Positions 24,488 through 33,895 of a DNA stretch of 64,000 bases are shown here, one piece after another (within the stretch, counting starts at the first letter, position 1; each line of letters opens with the position of its first letter). Origin of the DNA: JALHVH01 sp963773685 (GTDB lineage: Bacteria > Acidobacteriota > Aminicenantia > Aminicenantales > Saccharicenantaceae). Both the position numbers and the translations under genes were made by a program. The stretch lies in NCBI GenBank assembly GCA_963773685.1, contig CAVZBY010000011.1, positions 248,001 through 312,000 on the forward strand. The letters run 5' to 3'. Below the pieces are notes generated by a model. That model made no database searches. It worked only from the letters and a program-made list of their open reading frames with translations, and was not told the origin of the DNA.

Positions 24488-26392
24488 GGATTTCGAAGCG
24501 CGCTCCCATTCCTCGAGGAGCCGCCGCGCTTCGACCCTCCCGCGCTCATCATCCAAGGGCGCGGCTTCCAGGTAACGCTTCATCCAGAGGATCGCGTCCT
24601 TGAGGTTCCCGTTCTTCCCGAAAGATACGGCGGCGGCCCGGACGGCGTCGGCATGCCTGCGCCGAAGCCCGGCATTTTCCGGCTCGATCGCCAGGGCCTT
24701 CCGATAGCTGGCTGCGGCATCCTCCCATCTCCCCAGACGGGCATAGGCGTTCCCGGAAAGGAAGAGAGCGTCGAAATGCGAAGGATCGTTCGCCAGGAGG
24801 GCGCGGCCGACCGACAGCGCGTCCAGCCAGCGCGACTCGTTGAGATAAAGGCCCATCAGGCGCGATAGGACGAGCTCCGAATCGGGGAACTTCGCCTTCG
24901 CCTTCTCCAGGGTCCGCGCGGCCTCGTCGGGACGCCCCATCCTCATCTCCAGGAGGGCCAGATTGACGTGGTTCGACGGCACGTCGGGATTCGCCTCGAG
25001 GACCTGCCGGTAGCATTCGGCCGCCTGGTCGAGCCTGCCTTCATTCTCGAGGAGGTTCGCCCGGAAGGTGAGGAGATAATCCTCGATCTTGTCCTTAGGG
25101 TCTGCCGCGCCGCCGGCGGCCCCCCCTCCGAGATAGCCGAGGGACCTGAGCCGTTCCGTCTCGGCGGCGGACAGGGTCCTTCGCTTGGCGCCCTTAAGCG
25201 CCCGGGAGCCGGCGATGAGCGCGTCAAGCTTCCGGGTCTTGTCCTTGACGACGGCAGGCTGTTCCGCAACGCGATTCCTCTCCTCGCGGGGGTCCCGCGC
25301 CAGGTCGTACAGCTCGGGCTTCGGGGCCTGGATGTATTTCCATGGGCCGTCGATGAGGCCCCTGAGCTCCGACCATCCGTAATTCTCCCGCGGATAGACG
25401 GTCTCGATATAGGAGGGGAGGTCGGACGTCTTCCGTCCCCGGACGTAGGGCAGGAGCGAGGTCCCGCGCACTCCATCGGGCACAGCTATCCCCAGGAGGT
25501 CGAGGATGGTCGGCATGATGTCGATGAGGCGGACCCGCGCGGGCACGACGAGCCCGGCGGGCAACCCCCCGGCGAACCGGATGATCAGAGGGACCTTCAG
25601 CGTGCCGTCATAAAGGAATAGCCCGTGATCGATCTCTTTCTTTTCTCCCAGGGCCTCCCCGTGGTCGCCGGCGACGAGGATGAGCGTCCGGTCCAGGAGG
25701 CCCCGGCTTTTCAGGAGCTCCAGAAGCTTCCCGACGATATGGTCCACGTAGGCGATCTCGCCGTCGTATCTTCTTCCCTTATAGTCGATGTCGAACGGCG
25801 GGGGAGGGGCATAGGGCAGATGAGGATCGTAGAAGTGGGCCCAGCCGAAGAACCGCTCGCCGCGATTCTTCTCGATCCAGGGCCCCAGGGCGGCCAGGAC
25901 CGCGCCGGCGTCCCGCTCCGAGCGGAAGCTTTTCAGCGCTTCCTCGCCCTGGACGCCGTCATCGTAAAGGTCGAAGCCCCGGGCGAGACCGAACCGGGAA
26001 TCCAGCGTGAAGGACGCCACGAACGCCGCGGTCGTGTAGCCGCGCGCTTTGAGAGTTCCGGCGAGCGTCGGGAGGCCGGAACCCAGGGAATAGGTCCCGT
26101 TGTTCCGCACGAGGTGGTCTGGAGGATAGGTCCCCGTCATGATCGAACAATGCGAAGGCAAGGTCAGGGGGACCTGGGCATAGGCGTTGGCGAACCGGAC
26201 CCCTTCGGCGGCCAGCCGGTCCAGGTTGGGCGTCCCCGCCGCGGCGTACCCATAGCACCCGACACGATCGGCCCGTATGGTATCGATGGTGATCAGGAGG
26301 ACATTTAGGTCCCGGCGGACGGCGCCGGCGGCCGGGCCGGAGATCAGCGTCAGCGCCAGGACCAAGGCAGAGGTTCGTCCGATCGAACGCAT
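24482..26392 (-). CDS. exported sulfatase-fold hydrolase with C-terminal TPR domain
   Basis: A 636-residue protein. Residues ~1-24 are a signal peptide; ~28-430 are an alkaline-phosphatase-superfamily sulfatase domain with ITIDTIRADRVGCYGY at the first metal site and AGDHGEALGEKKEIDHG later. The active-site position reads VPLTLPSHCSIMTG, with Thr where a true sulfatase has the formylglycine Cys or Ser of C/S-x-P-x-R. Residues ~460-630 form 4-5 TPR repeats. It is therefore more likely a phosphatase, phosphodiesterase or transferase than a sulfatase. ATG 26392 starts the signal peptide. Confidence 0.82.
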   Translation of the reverse strand: MRSIGRTSALVLALTLISGPAAGAVRRDLNVLLITIDTIRADRVGCYGYAAAGTPNLDRLAAEGVRFANAYAQVPLTLPSHCSIMTGTYPPDHLVRNNGTYSLGSGLPTLAGTLKARGYTTAAFVASFTLDSRFGLARGFDLYDDGVQGEEALKSFRSERDAGAVLAALGPWIEKNRGERFFGWAHFYDPHLPYAPPPPFDIDYKGRRYDGEIAYVDHIVGKLLELLKSRGLLDRTLILVAGDHGEALGEKKEIDHGLFLYDGTLKVPLIIRFAGGLPAGLVVPARVRLIDIMPTILDLLGIAVPDGVRGTSLLPYVRGRKTSDLPSYIETVYPRENYGWSELRGLIDGPWKYIQAPKPELYDLARDPREERNRVAEQPAVVKDKTRKLDALIAGSRALKGAKRRTLSAAETERLRSLGYLGGGAAGGAADPKDKIEDYLLTFRANLLENEGRLDQAAECYRQVLEANPDVPSNHVNLALLEMRMGRPDEAARTLEKAKAKFPDSELVLSRLMGLYLNESRWLDALSVGRALLANDPSHFDALFLSGNAYARLGRWEDAAASYRKALAIEPENAGLRRRHADAVRAAAVSFGKNGNLKDAILWMKRYLEAAPLDDERGRVEARRLLEEWERASKSL

Positions 26393-26470
26393 AGTCGTCT
26401 CCAGCGCTATTCTAGCGGATTCCACGCCGCGGCAATAGTCCCGGGAGGGCACAACGGCGACCCGGACCTA

Positions 26471-26499
26471 TGGACTCCGGAATTCAAGGGGGCTATACT
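26471..26499 (+). promoter_or_regulatory. candidate promoter of the tldD-pmbA pair
   Basis: TGGACT (4/6), 17 nt, TATACT (5/6), in the 153-bp divergent gap between the sulfatase and TldD genes. The leader to ATG 26546 is ~40 nt and ends with AAAGGGG. Confidence 0.45.
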
Positions 26500-26545
26500 G
26501 ACCGTTGTCCCTATGATTAGGATCCTTGAAATAAAGGGGTGAAAC

Positions 26546-28081
26546 ATGATCCTGCCGCGTTCTTTCATCACCGACATCCCCAGGCGCAAGTTCCTGGAGC
26601 TCGGCCTGAAGGGCGGATTCGCCGTCGTGGCCGCGCCGTCGCTCCTCGACGGCCTTCTCTCCGGAGCGCCGCTCCCGCGGCCCTCTGCGGGAACGTTCGA
26701 TCCTGCGCTTTTCGACCGCGTCATCCGCAAGTCCCTGGCCCAGGGAGGGGAGTTCGCCGAGGTCTACGTCGAGCACAGGACCTCGCGGAACATCGTGATG
26801 GAGGAATCCCGGTTCAAGGACGCCGTTTTCGGCGTCAGCCGCGGCGCGGGCGTCCGGGTCGTATCCGGCGACAAGACGGGCTACGCCTATACGGACGAGA
26901 TCTCCGAGCCCGCGCTGATGCGCGCCGCCGAGGTCGCTTCCTACATCGCCCGCGGGACGAAGGCGACGGCGCCCATCGACGTCCGCCCCGGGAAAGCGCC
27001 CTCCTACATCACCGTCAAGGTCCCCCTCGAGACCGTGGCGGACGAGAAGCGGGTCGCGATCATCCGCCGGGCCCACGATGCCGCCTGCGCCTACGACCCG
27101 AGGATCAAGATGGCCTCCATCGACTATTCCGACGAGGTTCGCGGCCGGACCATCGCCAACAGCGAAGGGCTCCTCCTCGAGGACGAGCTTCCCCTGATCT
27201 TCCTCATCGTCCAGACCCTCGGCGTGGGGAACGGGACGTCCCATATGGGCCGCGAGCGGCTCAGCCGGCACGCCGGGCTGGAGCTGTTCGACGAGGTCCG
27301 GCCCGAGGACGTCGCCCGGACGGCGGCCCGCGAATCCATCGCCATGCTGGAGGCGAAGGACGCCCCGGCCGGCAGGATGGACGTCGTCATGGAGAACGGC
27401 TGGGGCGGCGTCCTCGTCCACGAGGCGGTCGGCCACCCGCTCGAAGCCGACAACATCGCCAGGAAGACCGGCGTCTTCGTGGGCAAGCTCGGGCAGAAGG
27501 TCGCGAGCGACGTCTTCACGATGGTCGACGACGGCTCCCTCCCGAACCACCGGGGAACGACGAATTTCGACGACGAGGGGACCCCCATGAAGAGGAACGT
27601 CCTCATCCAGGACGGCGTCCTCCTCAAGTTCATGACGGACATCCTGTCGGCCAAGCAGATCGGGATGGAGCGGACGGGAAACGGGCGCCGGGAGAGCTTC
27701 CGGTACATCCCCATCCCGCGGATGACCAACACGTTCATCGACAAGGGGCGCGACAACCCGGCCGACATCCTGGCTTCGACGAAGAGCGGGATCTACGTCC
27801 AGAGCCTGAGCGGCGGGAGCGTCAATCCCACGACCGGCGTCTTCAACTTCACCTGCCGCGAGGCTTACCTCATCGAGAGCGGAAAGAAGACCGAGCCAAT
27901 CAAGGGCGCCACTCTCATCGGCAACTGTCTGGACGTCATCCAGGGGATCGACGCGGTCGGCGACAACCTGGACTTCGGCCCCGGCATCTGCGGGAAGGGC
28001 CAGGCGGCCGAGGTCGACGCCGGCCAGCCGACCGTCCGTATTCGCGGCATCAACGTCGGCGGGACGCGGGCCAGGGGCTGA
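26546..28081 (+). CDS. tldD: TldD-family metalloprotease with Tat-type signal
   Basis: A 511-residue TldD homologue. The zinc-site motif HEAVGHPLEAD (HExxxH) is intact, with the family segments NFDDEGTP, NPTTGVFNFTC and the C-terminal GDNLDFGPGICGKGQ. The N-terminus has a twin-arginine pattern, PRRKFLELGLKGG followed by a hydrophobic run, so it appears to be exported, unlike E. coli TldD. TldD and TldE/PmbA normally act as a heterodimeric peptidase on short unfolded peptides. pmbA follows 26 nt downstream. Confidence 0.9.
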   Translation: MILPRSFITDIPRRKFLELGLKGGFAVVAAPSLLDGLLSGAPLPRPSAGTFDPALFDRVIRKSLAQGGEFAEVYVEHRTSRNIVMEESRFKDAVFGVSRGAGVRVVSGDKTGYAYTDEISEPALMRAAEVASYIARGTKATAPIDVRPGKAPSYITVKVPLETVADEKRVAIIRRAHDAACAYDPRIKMASIDYSDEVRGRTIANSEGLLLEDELPLIFLIVQTLGVGNGTSHMGRERLSRHAGLELFDEVRPEDVARTAARESIAMLEAKDAPAGRMDVVMENGWGGVLVHEAVGHPLEADNIARKTGVFVGKLGQKVASDVFTMVDDGSLPNHRGTTNFDDEGTPMKRNVLIQDGVLLKFMTDILSAKQIGMERTGNGRRESFRYIPIPRMTNTFIDKGRDNPADILASTKSGIYVQSLSGGSVNPTTGVFNFTCREAYLIESGKKTEPIKGATLIGNCLDVIQGIDAVGDNLDFGPGICGKGQAAEVDAGQPTVRIRGINVGGTRARG

Positions 28082-28107
28082 GGCGGAAGAGGACCAAGGA
28101 GACGATC

Positions 28108-29445
28108 ATGACGGATCACAAGGGATTGGCGGAACAGCTGGTACGAAATTGCCTGAAGAAGGGCGCCGACGCGGCCGAGGTCTATCTCGAAACCGGCCGG
28201 AACCTGAACATCGACGTGCGCAACGGAGAGATCGAGACCATCCAGGAGGCGTCGGGGGCCGGGGCCGGCATCCGCGTCTTCGTCAAGGGCCGGATGGCCT
28301 TTTCGAGCTCGAACGACCTCGGGGAGAAGGCCCTGGACGACGCCGTCGCCCGGGCCGTCGATTTCGCCCGAATCGCGACCGCCGACGCGGCGAACGGGCT
28401 TCCCGACGACAAGGCCGTGACCGAGGTCGCCGGACTCTACGATTCCTCGATCGCGGGCATCCCCATGGACGCCAAGATCGAGCTGGCCCGGAAGGTCGAG
28501 AAGTCCGCCCTCGCGGACCCGCGGATCACGACGAGCGACGGCGCCAGGTACGGAGAAGGGGAGGGGGAGGTCGTCCTGGCCAACTCCAACGGCCTGAGCA
28601 AGAGCGCCCGGTCATCGTCCTGTTATTTCGGCGTCTCCGTCGTCGCCGTGAAGGGCGAGCAGAAATCCTCGGGCGGCGAATATTGCGGGCGACGCTGGTT
28701 CGCCGATCTCAAGCCCGCCGAAGCCGTCGCGGCCGTTGCCTCCCGCCGGGCCGTCGAGATGCTCGATCCGAGGCCCATCAAGACCCAGAAGGCCGCCGTT
28801 ATCTTCGACACCGAGGTGGCCTATGCCGTTCTCGGCGGCATTCTCGGCGCCGTCAACGGGGAGTCCGTTCTCCAGGGAGCGAGCTTCCTCGGCAAGCGCC
28901 TCGGCCAGAAGATCGCGTCCGGCCTCGTGACCCTCGTCGATGACGGGACGAGGCCCAAAGGCCCGGCGAGCGAACCGTTCGACGGCGAGGGGGTTCCCAC
29001 CGCGAAGAGGCTCATCCTGGACAAGGGCGTTCTCTCGGGATTCATGTACAACACCATCGTCGCGAAACGGGCGGGGGTCGCCAGCACGGGAAACGCGTCC
29101 CGCGGCGGCTTCACGAGCCTGCCCGGGATCGGCCCCCATAACTTCTACATGGCCGCCGGGACCGCGAAGCGCGAGGACATCATCAGGGCCACCCCGCGCG
29201 GCCTCCTGCTCACCGAGGTCACCGGCTACGGCATCAACCCCGTCAACGGGAACTTCAGCGGCGGAGCCGAGGGCTTCTGGATCGAGGACGGGAAGATCGC
29301 TTTCCCGGTCAAGGGATTGACCGTCGCGGCCTCGGCCGACGAGATGCTCAACGGCATCGACATGGTCGCCGACGACCTCGACCTCGACCGCTCCCTGACG
29401 TCGCCGACCTTCCGCGTCGCGCTGATGCAGATCGGCGGCGAATAA
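28108..29445 (+). CDS. pmbA: PmbA/TldE-family metalloprotease partner
   Basis: A 445-residue PmbA/TldE homologue: N-terminal AEVYLETGRNLNIDVRNGEIE, then YGEGEGEVVLANSNG, and a C-terminal YGINPVNGNFSGGAEGFWIEDG. Like other TldE proteins it has no HExxxH zinc motif, so catalysis depends on TldD. It lacks a signal peptide, in contrast to the Tat signal on its neighbour TldD. AAGGAG precedes the ATG by 7 nt. Co-expression is implied by the 26-nt gap. Confidence 0.9.
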   Translation: MTDHKGLAEQLVRNCLKKGADAAEVYLETGRNLNIDVRNGEIETIQEASGAGAGIRVFVKGRMAFSSSNDLGEKALDDAVARAVDFARIATADAANGLPDDKAVTEVAGLYDSSIAGIPMDAKIELARKVEKSALADPRITTSDGARYGEGEGEVVLANSNGLSKSARSSSCYFGVSVVAVKGEQKSSGGEYCGRRWFADLKPAEAVAAVASRRAVEMLDPRPIKTQKAAVIFDTEVAYAVLGGILGAVNGESVLQGASFLGKRLGQKIASGLVTLVDDGTRPKGPASEPFDGEGVPTAKRLILDKGVLSGFMYNTIVAKRAGVASTGNASRGGFTSLPGIGPHNFYMAAGTAKREDIIRATPRGLLLTEVTGYGINPVNGNFSGGAEGFWIEDGKIAFPVKGLTVAASADEMLNGIDMVADDLDLDRSLTSPTFRVALMQIGGE

Positions 29446-29572
29446 AGGGAAGCGGCCGCTCCGGCCAGCCGCACGTCAAGTTCACGGACCGGCCACGGCA
29501 CCGAAGCCGCGAGACGGAACCGCGCGGGATCTCAGGGATCTCTCCATCTGGCATTGAAGGAGAGTCGTGTCA

Positions 29573-29578
29573 TATAAT
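29573..29578 (+). promoter_or_regulatory. -10-like TATAAT upstream of the VPS10-like gene
   Basis: A perfect TATAAT 42 nt before ATG 29621, in a 175-nt gap after pmbA. No good -35 hexamer lies 16-18 nt upstream, so the assignment is weak. AAGGAGG at 29609-29615 is the ribosome site. Confidence 0.35.
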
Positions 29579-29620
29579 GAAAAAACAGGTCCGTGCAAAA
29601 CGACGATCAAGGAGGCCCCC

Positions 29621-32600
29621 ATGACGTCTCTCAGGTCTTCCACGCTCCATCGCCGGCTCGCGTCCTCGCTCCTGCTGGCATCCGCCATGGCCCTTGTCGC
29701 GACCGTCCCGGCGTCCGGGCAAAGCGCCGACCGGGTGGCCGGGCTGTTCGAAAAGTTCCTTTGGCGCCCGCTCGGGCCCGCCGTCATGGGAGGCCGGACG
29801 GTGGACATCGACGTCCCCGAGGGCCGCCCGGGGACCATCTACGCGGCCGTCGGCCCCAGCGGGGTCTGGAAGTCCGAAAACCACGGCACGACGTGGTTTC
29901 CGGTCTTCTTCAAGGAATCGACCGTCTCCGTCGGGGACGTCACCGTCGCCCCGTCCGACCCGGCCATCGTCTGGGTAGGGACGGGGGAGGCCACCTGCCG
30001 GAACAGCGTCACGATCGGCGACGGCGTCTACAAGTCGACCGACGCGGGGAAGACCTGGGCGAACATGGGCCTTAGGGAGACGCGGCACATCGCCCGCATC
30101 CTCGTCAATAGGGGAGACCCCAATATCGTCCTCGTCGCCGCCATGGGCCATCTCTGGGGGCCCAACCCGGACCGGGGCGTATTCAGGACCATCGACGGCG
30201 GCAGGACTTGGACAAAGACACTGTATATCAATGATAACACAGGGATTGCAGATATAGCCCAGGACCCCGCGAACTCCCTCGTCGTCTACGCGGCGGCCTA
30301 CGAGCACCGGCGCCTGCCCTATATCTACACGGGAGGGGGACCCGGAAGCGGGATCTATCAGGTCCCGCGACGGCGGCGTCACGTGGGAACGCCTGGCCAA
30401 GGACCTGCCGGAAGGGACCATGGGCCGGATCGGGCTGGCCGTGGCCCGGACCAAGCCCGGCGTCGTCTACGCTCTCATCGAGCACGCCGAAGGGGGGATC
30501 TGGCGCTCCGACGACCTCGGAGAATCATGGAAGAGGGCCTGCGACGCCCCGACGTTCCGGCGGGTCAATTCCCGGCCGTTCTACTACAGCCAGATCTGCG
30601 TCGATCCGTCCGACGACAGGACGGTCTATGTCCTGTCGACGGGGCTTTTCGTGTCGAACGACGGCGGCCAGAAGTTCCGGCCGATCGGCTCGGGCACCCA
30701 CCCCGACCATCACGGCTTCTGGATCGACCCGTCGGACCCGGCTCACCTCATCGACGGGAACGACGGAGGAATCGATATCTCCCGCGACGGCGGCAAGACC
30801 TGGCAGGCGGTCCAGAGCATCGACGCCGCCGAGGTCTACCAGGTGGGCTTCGACATGGACATCCCGTACCGCGTCTACTGCGGCCTCCAGGACAACGGGG
30901 CCTGGGGCGGCCCGAGCGCTTCCCTCGACCCCCGGGGCATCACCAACGAAGATTGGATCGCTATCGGCGGAGGGGACGGCTTCTTCGTCCGGCCGGACCC
31001 TTCGGATCCCGATACGGTCTATTCGAACTCCCAGATGAACGGCCTGCAGAGGTACGACGGGAAGCTTGGCCGCGCCAAGCCCATCCGTCCATCGGCGCCC
31101 CTGTCGGAGCGGCCCTACCGGTTCAACTGGAACTCGCCCGTCCAGGTCTCGGCCCATGATCCCAAGGTCGTCTACTGCGGGGGCAACTTCCTGTTCCGGA
31201 CCCGGGACGGCGGGCAATCCTGGGAAAAGGCGGGCCCCGACCTGACGACCGACGATCCTGAAAAACAGAAGGATTCCGGGGGGCCGATATCCCGGGAGAA
31301 CACCGGCGCCGAGGTGCATTGCACGATCGTCGCGATCTCCGAGTCGCCGGTCGACGCCTCCGTCCTCTGGTGCGGCACCGACGACGGGAACCTGCAGGTG
31401 ACGCGGGACGGCGGGAGGACATGGAAGAACGTCGCTCCGGCGATCCCCGGACTGCCGCGGCACACCTGGTGCTCGCGGGTGGAAGCCTCTCATTTCGACG
31501 CCGGAACGGCCTACGCCTCCTTCGACGGCCACAGGACCGACGATTACCGGACCTACCTGTACGCCACCGCCGACTTCGGGAAGACATGGAAGCCGCTCGC
31601 CAACGGCCTGCCCTTCGGCTGGGTCCACGTCGTCCGGGAGGATCCCGTGAACCGGAACCTCCTTTTCGCGGGGACCGAGTTCGGCGTCCACGCCTCGCTC
31701 GACGCGGGGCGCAGCTGGTTTTCCCTCAGGAACAATCTGCCCACGGTCGCCGTCCACGATATCGCCGTCCATCCGCGGGAGGGCGACCTCATCATCGGCA
31801 CGCACGGCCGGGGGATCTGGATCCTCGACGACATCGCATTCCTCCGCGAGATGTCGGAGGCCGTGCTCGCCTCGGAATTCCATCTGTTCTCCATCAGGCC
31901 CGTTTATTATCCGCTGACGTCCCTCAAAGCGGAATCCTTCGGCCGGCCGGCCTTCCTGGGGAAGAACCCGCCCGTCGGAGCCTCCGTCACGACCTGGCTC
32001 AAGAGCGATCTCAAGGAGAAGGTCCGGATCGCCGTGAAGGACGCTTCCGGGAAGCTCCTCGGCGAGATGGAGCTCGGCTCCAAGGCGGGCCTTCAAAGGG
32101 CGGTGTGGAACCTCCAGGTCGTTCCGGAGGCTTCGGACGGGCAGAAGTATCCGCCGACCCAGGCCGTCTTCGGCGCCCTGCCCGTCGCCTTCCCGGGCCG
32201 TTACAGCGTCGAGATCGCCCCCGGGGGCGGGGGACGGCCGCCCGCGGGGAATTCGAGTTGGGCTGGGACACGCGGGTCACGCCCTCGGCGGAGGTTTGGA
32301 AGGCCCAATGCTCAGCCGTCGGCGAAGTTCTAAGGGCCACCAGGATCCTCGGCCTCGCCGTCACCTCGGCCAAGAACATCCGAAGGCACCTCGATGCCCT
32401 CCGGCCCGAGCTCGAGCGAATGGGGGAAAAGGCGGACTCCCGCGTTGGCCGCGCTCGAGCCCTTCGACAAAGCCTTGAGCGCCGTCGAAGAGGTGATCAT
32501 TCCGGGAGATTTCACGACCGCCGCGGTGTCTCTGGAAACCGCCCTTCGCGGAGCGCCGCTCTCCATCCGTCTGCTCTCGCTCGCCCCGGCCATTTCGGAC

Positions 32601-32786
32601 TTCCCCGTCATGCCTACGGTCGCCGAGCTTTCCGAGATCGCCGACATTAAGAAGAGCATCGAGGACGCCGCTTCGGCCGTCAACGAATTGGTCCGCGTCG
32701 AGATCCCCCGGATCAACGCGCTGGTCGCGGCCGCCGGCGCGAAGCCTTTCCCGGCCATCGCTGAGGTTTCCTTGGCGGGAAAATAG
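29621..32786 (+). CDS. exported VPS10/BNR-repeat beta-propeller protein, three frame breaks
   Basis: After correcting three single-base shifts this is one ~1054-residue exported protein. A signal peptide covers residues ~1-33 (cleavage after VPASGQ). Then come about ten Asp-box/BNR turns of the form S-x-D-x-G-x-T-W (SENHGTTW, STDAGKTW, TIDGGRTW, SRDGGKTW, TRDGGQSW, SLDAGRSW), the pattern of VPS10/sortilin-like propellers. Breaks: one extra base near 30358-30366, one missing base in a G-run near 32232-32245, one extra base near 32425-32445. The C-terminal ~170 residues after the propeller are helical and unassigned. Such propellers are common in Acidobacteriota and Bacteroidota; their function is unclear. 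Confidence 0.75.
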
Positions 32787-32836
32787 GGGACCCTAATTAT
32801 TTTATTATCAGCACGTTACAAACGTTCTGTAATTTG

Positions 32837-32865
32837 TTTATTATCTGTTAGATGCGGACATCGCT
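32837..32865 (+). repeat. 29-bp imperfect direct repeat, left copy
   Basis: Shares 22 of 29 positions with 35422-35450, including the cores TTATTATCTG and GACATC. The two copies flank the parA-parB genes in the same orientation, ~2.6 kb apart. They could be centromere-like sites or ends of an inserted element. Confidence 0.4.
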
Positions 32866-33010
32866 TCAAGCCTACAGCATCGGTCCGACACATATTTCGA
32901 ACATAATTTCCAATCGCGGCTTAATGAATTTCTCCGCTCGCTTTCTCTGGCTCGCTCTCATACTTTGCATTTAAGCAACTCTATATAATTGATTTAATTA
33001 TAATTATCTT

Positions 33011-33032
33011 AAATGTCGGCCCGCCGACATTT
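33011..33032. promoter_or_regulatory. perfect inverted repeat upstream of parA, candidate operator
   Basis: AAATGTCGGC-CC-GCCGACATTT: 10-bp arms around a 2-nt centre, ending 25 bp before the candidate -35 of parA. It could be an autoregulatory site for ParA or ParB. It does not match the canonical 16-bp bacterial parS palindrome. Confidence 0.45.
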
Positions 33033-33057
33033 TCGCCTAAGCGCCCGAAAATAGTAT

Positions 33058-33086
33058 TTGCATTTTCGATTTCCTTCGTATATAAA
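33058..33086 (+). promoter_or_regulatory. candidate promoter of parA-parB
   Basis: TTGCAT, 17 nt, TATAAA, then 14 nt to ATG 33101. The predicted leader is only ~7 nt and contains AGAGG. Confidence 0.5.
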
Positions 33087-33100
33087 CGGACCAGAGGCCC

Positions 33101-33895
33101 ATGAACACCAAGCGCACGGGGAGGAGTCCGTTGATCATCGCCATTACCAATCAGAAGGGCGGAGTCGGCAAGACGACGACATCCATCAACGTCACCGCCG
33201 CCTTGGCTTTGATGGGAAAGAAGGTCCTGCTCGTCGATACCGATCCCCAAGCCCACAGCACGATATCCGTGACGTCGGGATCATCCAAGTGCGAGAAGTC
33301 GCTCTACGACGTCATGATGAACCGCAACGAGAAGATCGAAGAGATCATCGTTCCTTCGAACATACCCGGGCTGGATGTGGCCATCGCCAAGATCTCCATG
33401 GCCAAACTGGAGCCTTCGCTCCTGGGCGAGTTCGACGGCCACTATCGGTTGAAGGACGTCCTGGAGCCCGTCAAGCCTAAATACGACTTTATCTTCATCG
33501 ATACGCCGCCGACCCTCGGCCTGACGACCCTCAACGCCCTCGTCGCCGCTTCCTTTGTTCTCATCCCGATCCAATCTTCATATCTTTGTCTCGAGGGAAC
33601 CGACGACCTTCTCGAGACGATCGATAAGGTCCGCAAGATCGCCAATCCCGGCCTCCAGATCATCGGCGTTCTCATCACGCTTCACGATAAGCGGACGAAC
33701 CTGGCCCGTGATGTCGTCGACCGCATCCAGAAGGTCTTCGGGAACAAGCTCTTCAAGACGTACATCTCCAAGAGCGTCAAGCTCGAGGAAAGTCCCGCGT
33801 ATAAGGAATCCATCTTTACATACGCGCCGGATTCCGTCGGCGCCGCGCAGTATAAAAAAGTCGCCGAGGAGATCATCGACCGTGCAAAAAATTAA
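33101..33895 (+). CDS. parA: ParA/Soj-family partition ATPase
   Basis: A 264-residue ParA. The deviant Walker A motif KGGVGKTT is at residues ~19-26, A' is VDTDPQAHS, and Walker B is FIFIDTPP. There is no N-terminal HTH, so it is Soj/type Ib-like in size. It binds DNA with ATP and moves ParB-bound DNA. GC content and third-position use are visibly lower than in flanking genes. The 3' end overlaps the probable parB start by 14 bp. Whether it is the chromosomal system or a plasmid or island relic is unclear, since no oriC-type neighbours are visible. Confidence 0.92.
   Translation: MNTKRTGRSPLIIAITNQKGGVGKTTTSINVTAALALMGKKVLLVDTDPQAHSTISVTSGSSKCEKSLYDVMMNRNEKIEEIIVPSNIPGLDVAIAKISMAKLEPSLLGEFDGHYRLKDVLEPVKPKYDFIFIDTPPTLGLTTLNALVAASFVLIPIQSSYLCLEGTDDLLETIDKVRKIANPGLQIIGVLITLHDKRTNLARDVVDRIQKVFGNKLFKTYISKSVKLEESPAYKESIFTYAPDSVGAAQYKKVAEEIIDRAKN

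Larger units (their letters stand above)
32787..33100. other. 314-bp AT-rich non-coding stretch upstream of parA
   Basis: No gene is supported. The sequence is far more AT-rich than either flank, with runs such as TAATTATAATTATC near 32996-33009. It carries one copy of a 29-bp imperfect repeat (32837-32865), a perfect inverted repeat (33011-33032) and the candidate parA promoter (33058-33086). It marks the left edge of the lower-GC patch that ends at ~36.2 kb. Confidence 0.6.

Noticed and set aside
33555..33881. N-terminal extension of the parB frame back to 33555
   Set aside because: The extension lies wholly within parA, is Ser/Arg-rich shadow sequence and adds no domain; GTG 33882 or ATG 33924 fits ParB length.
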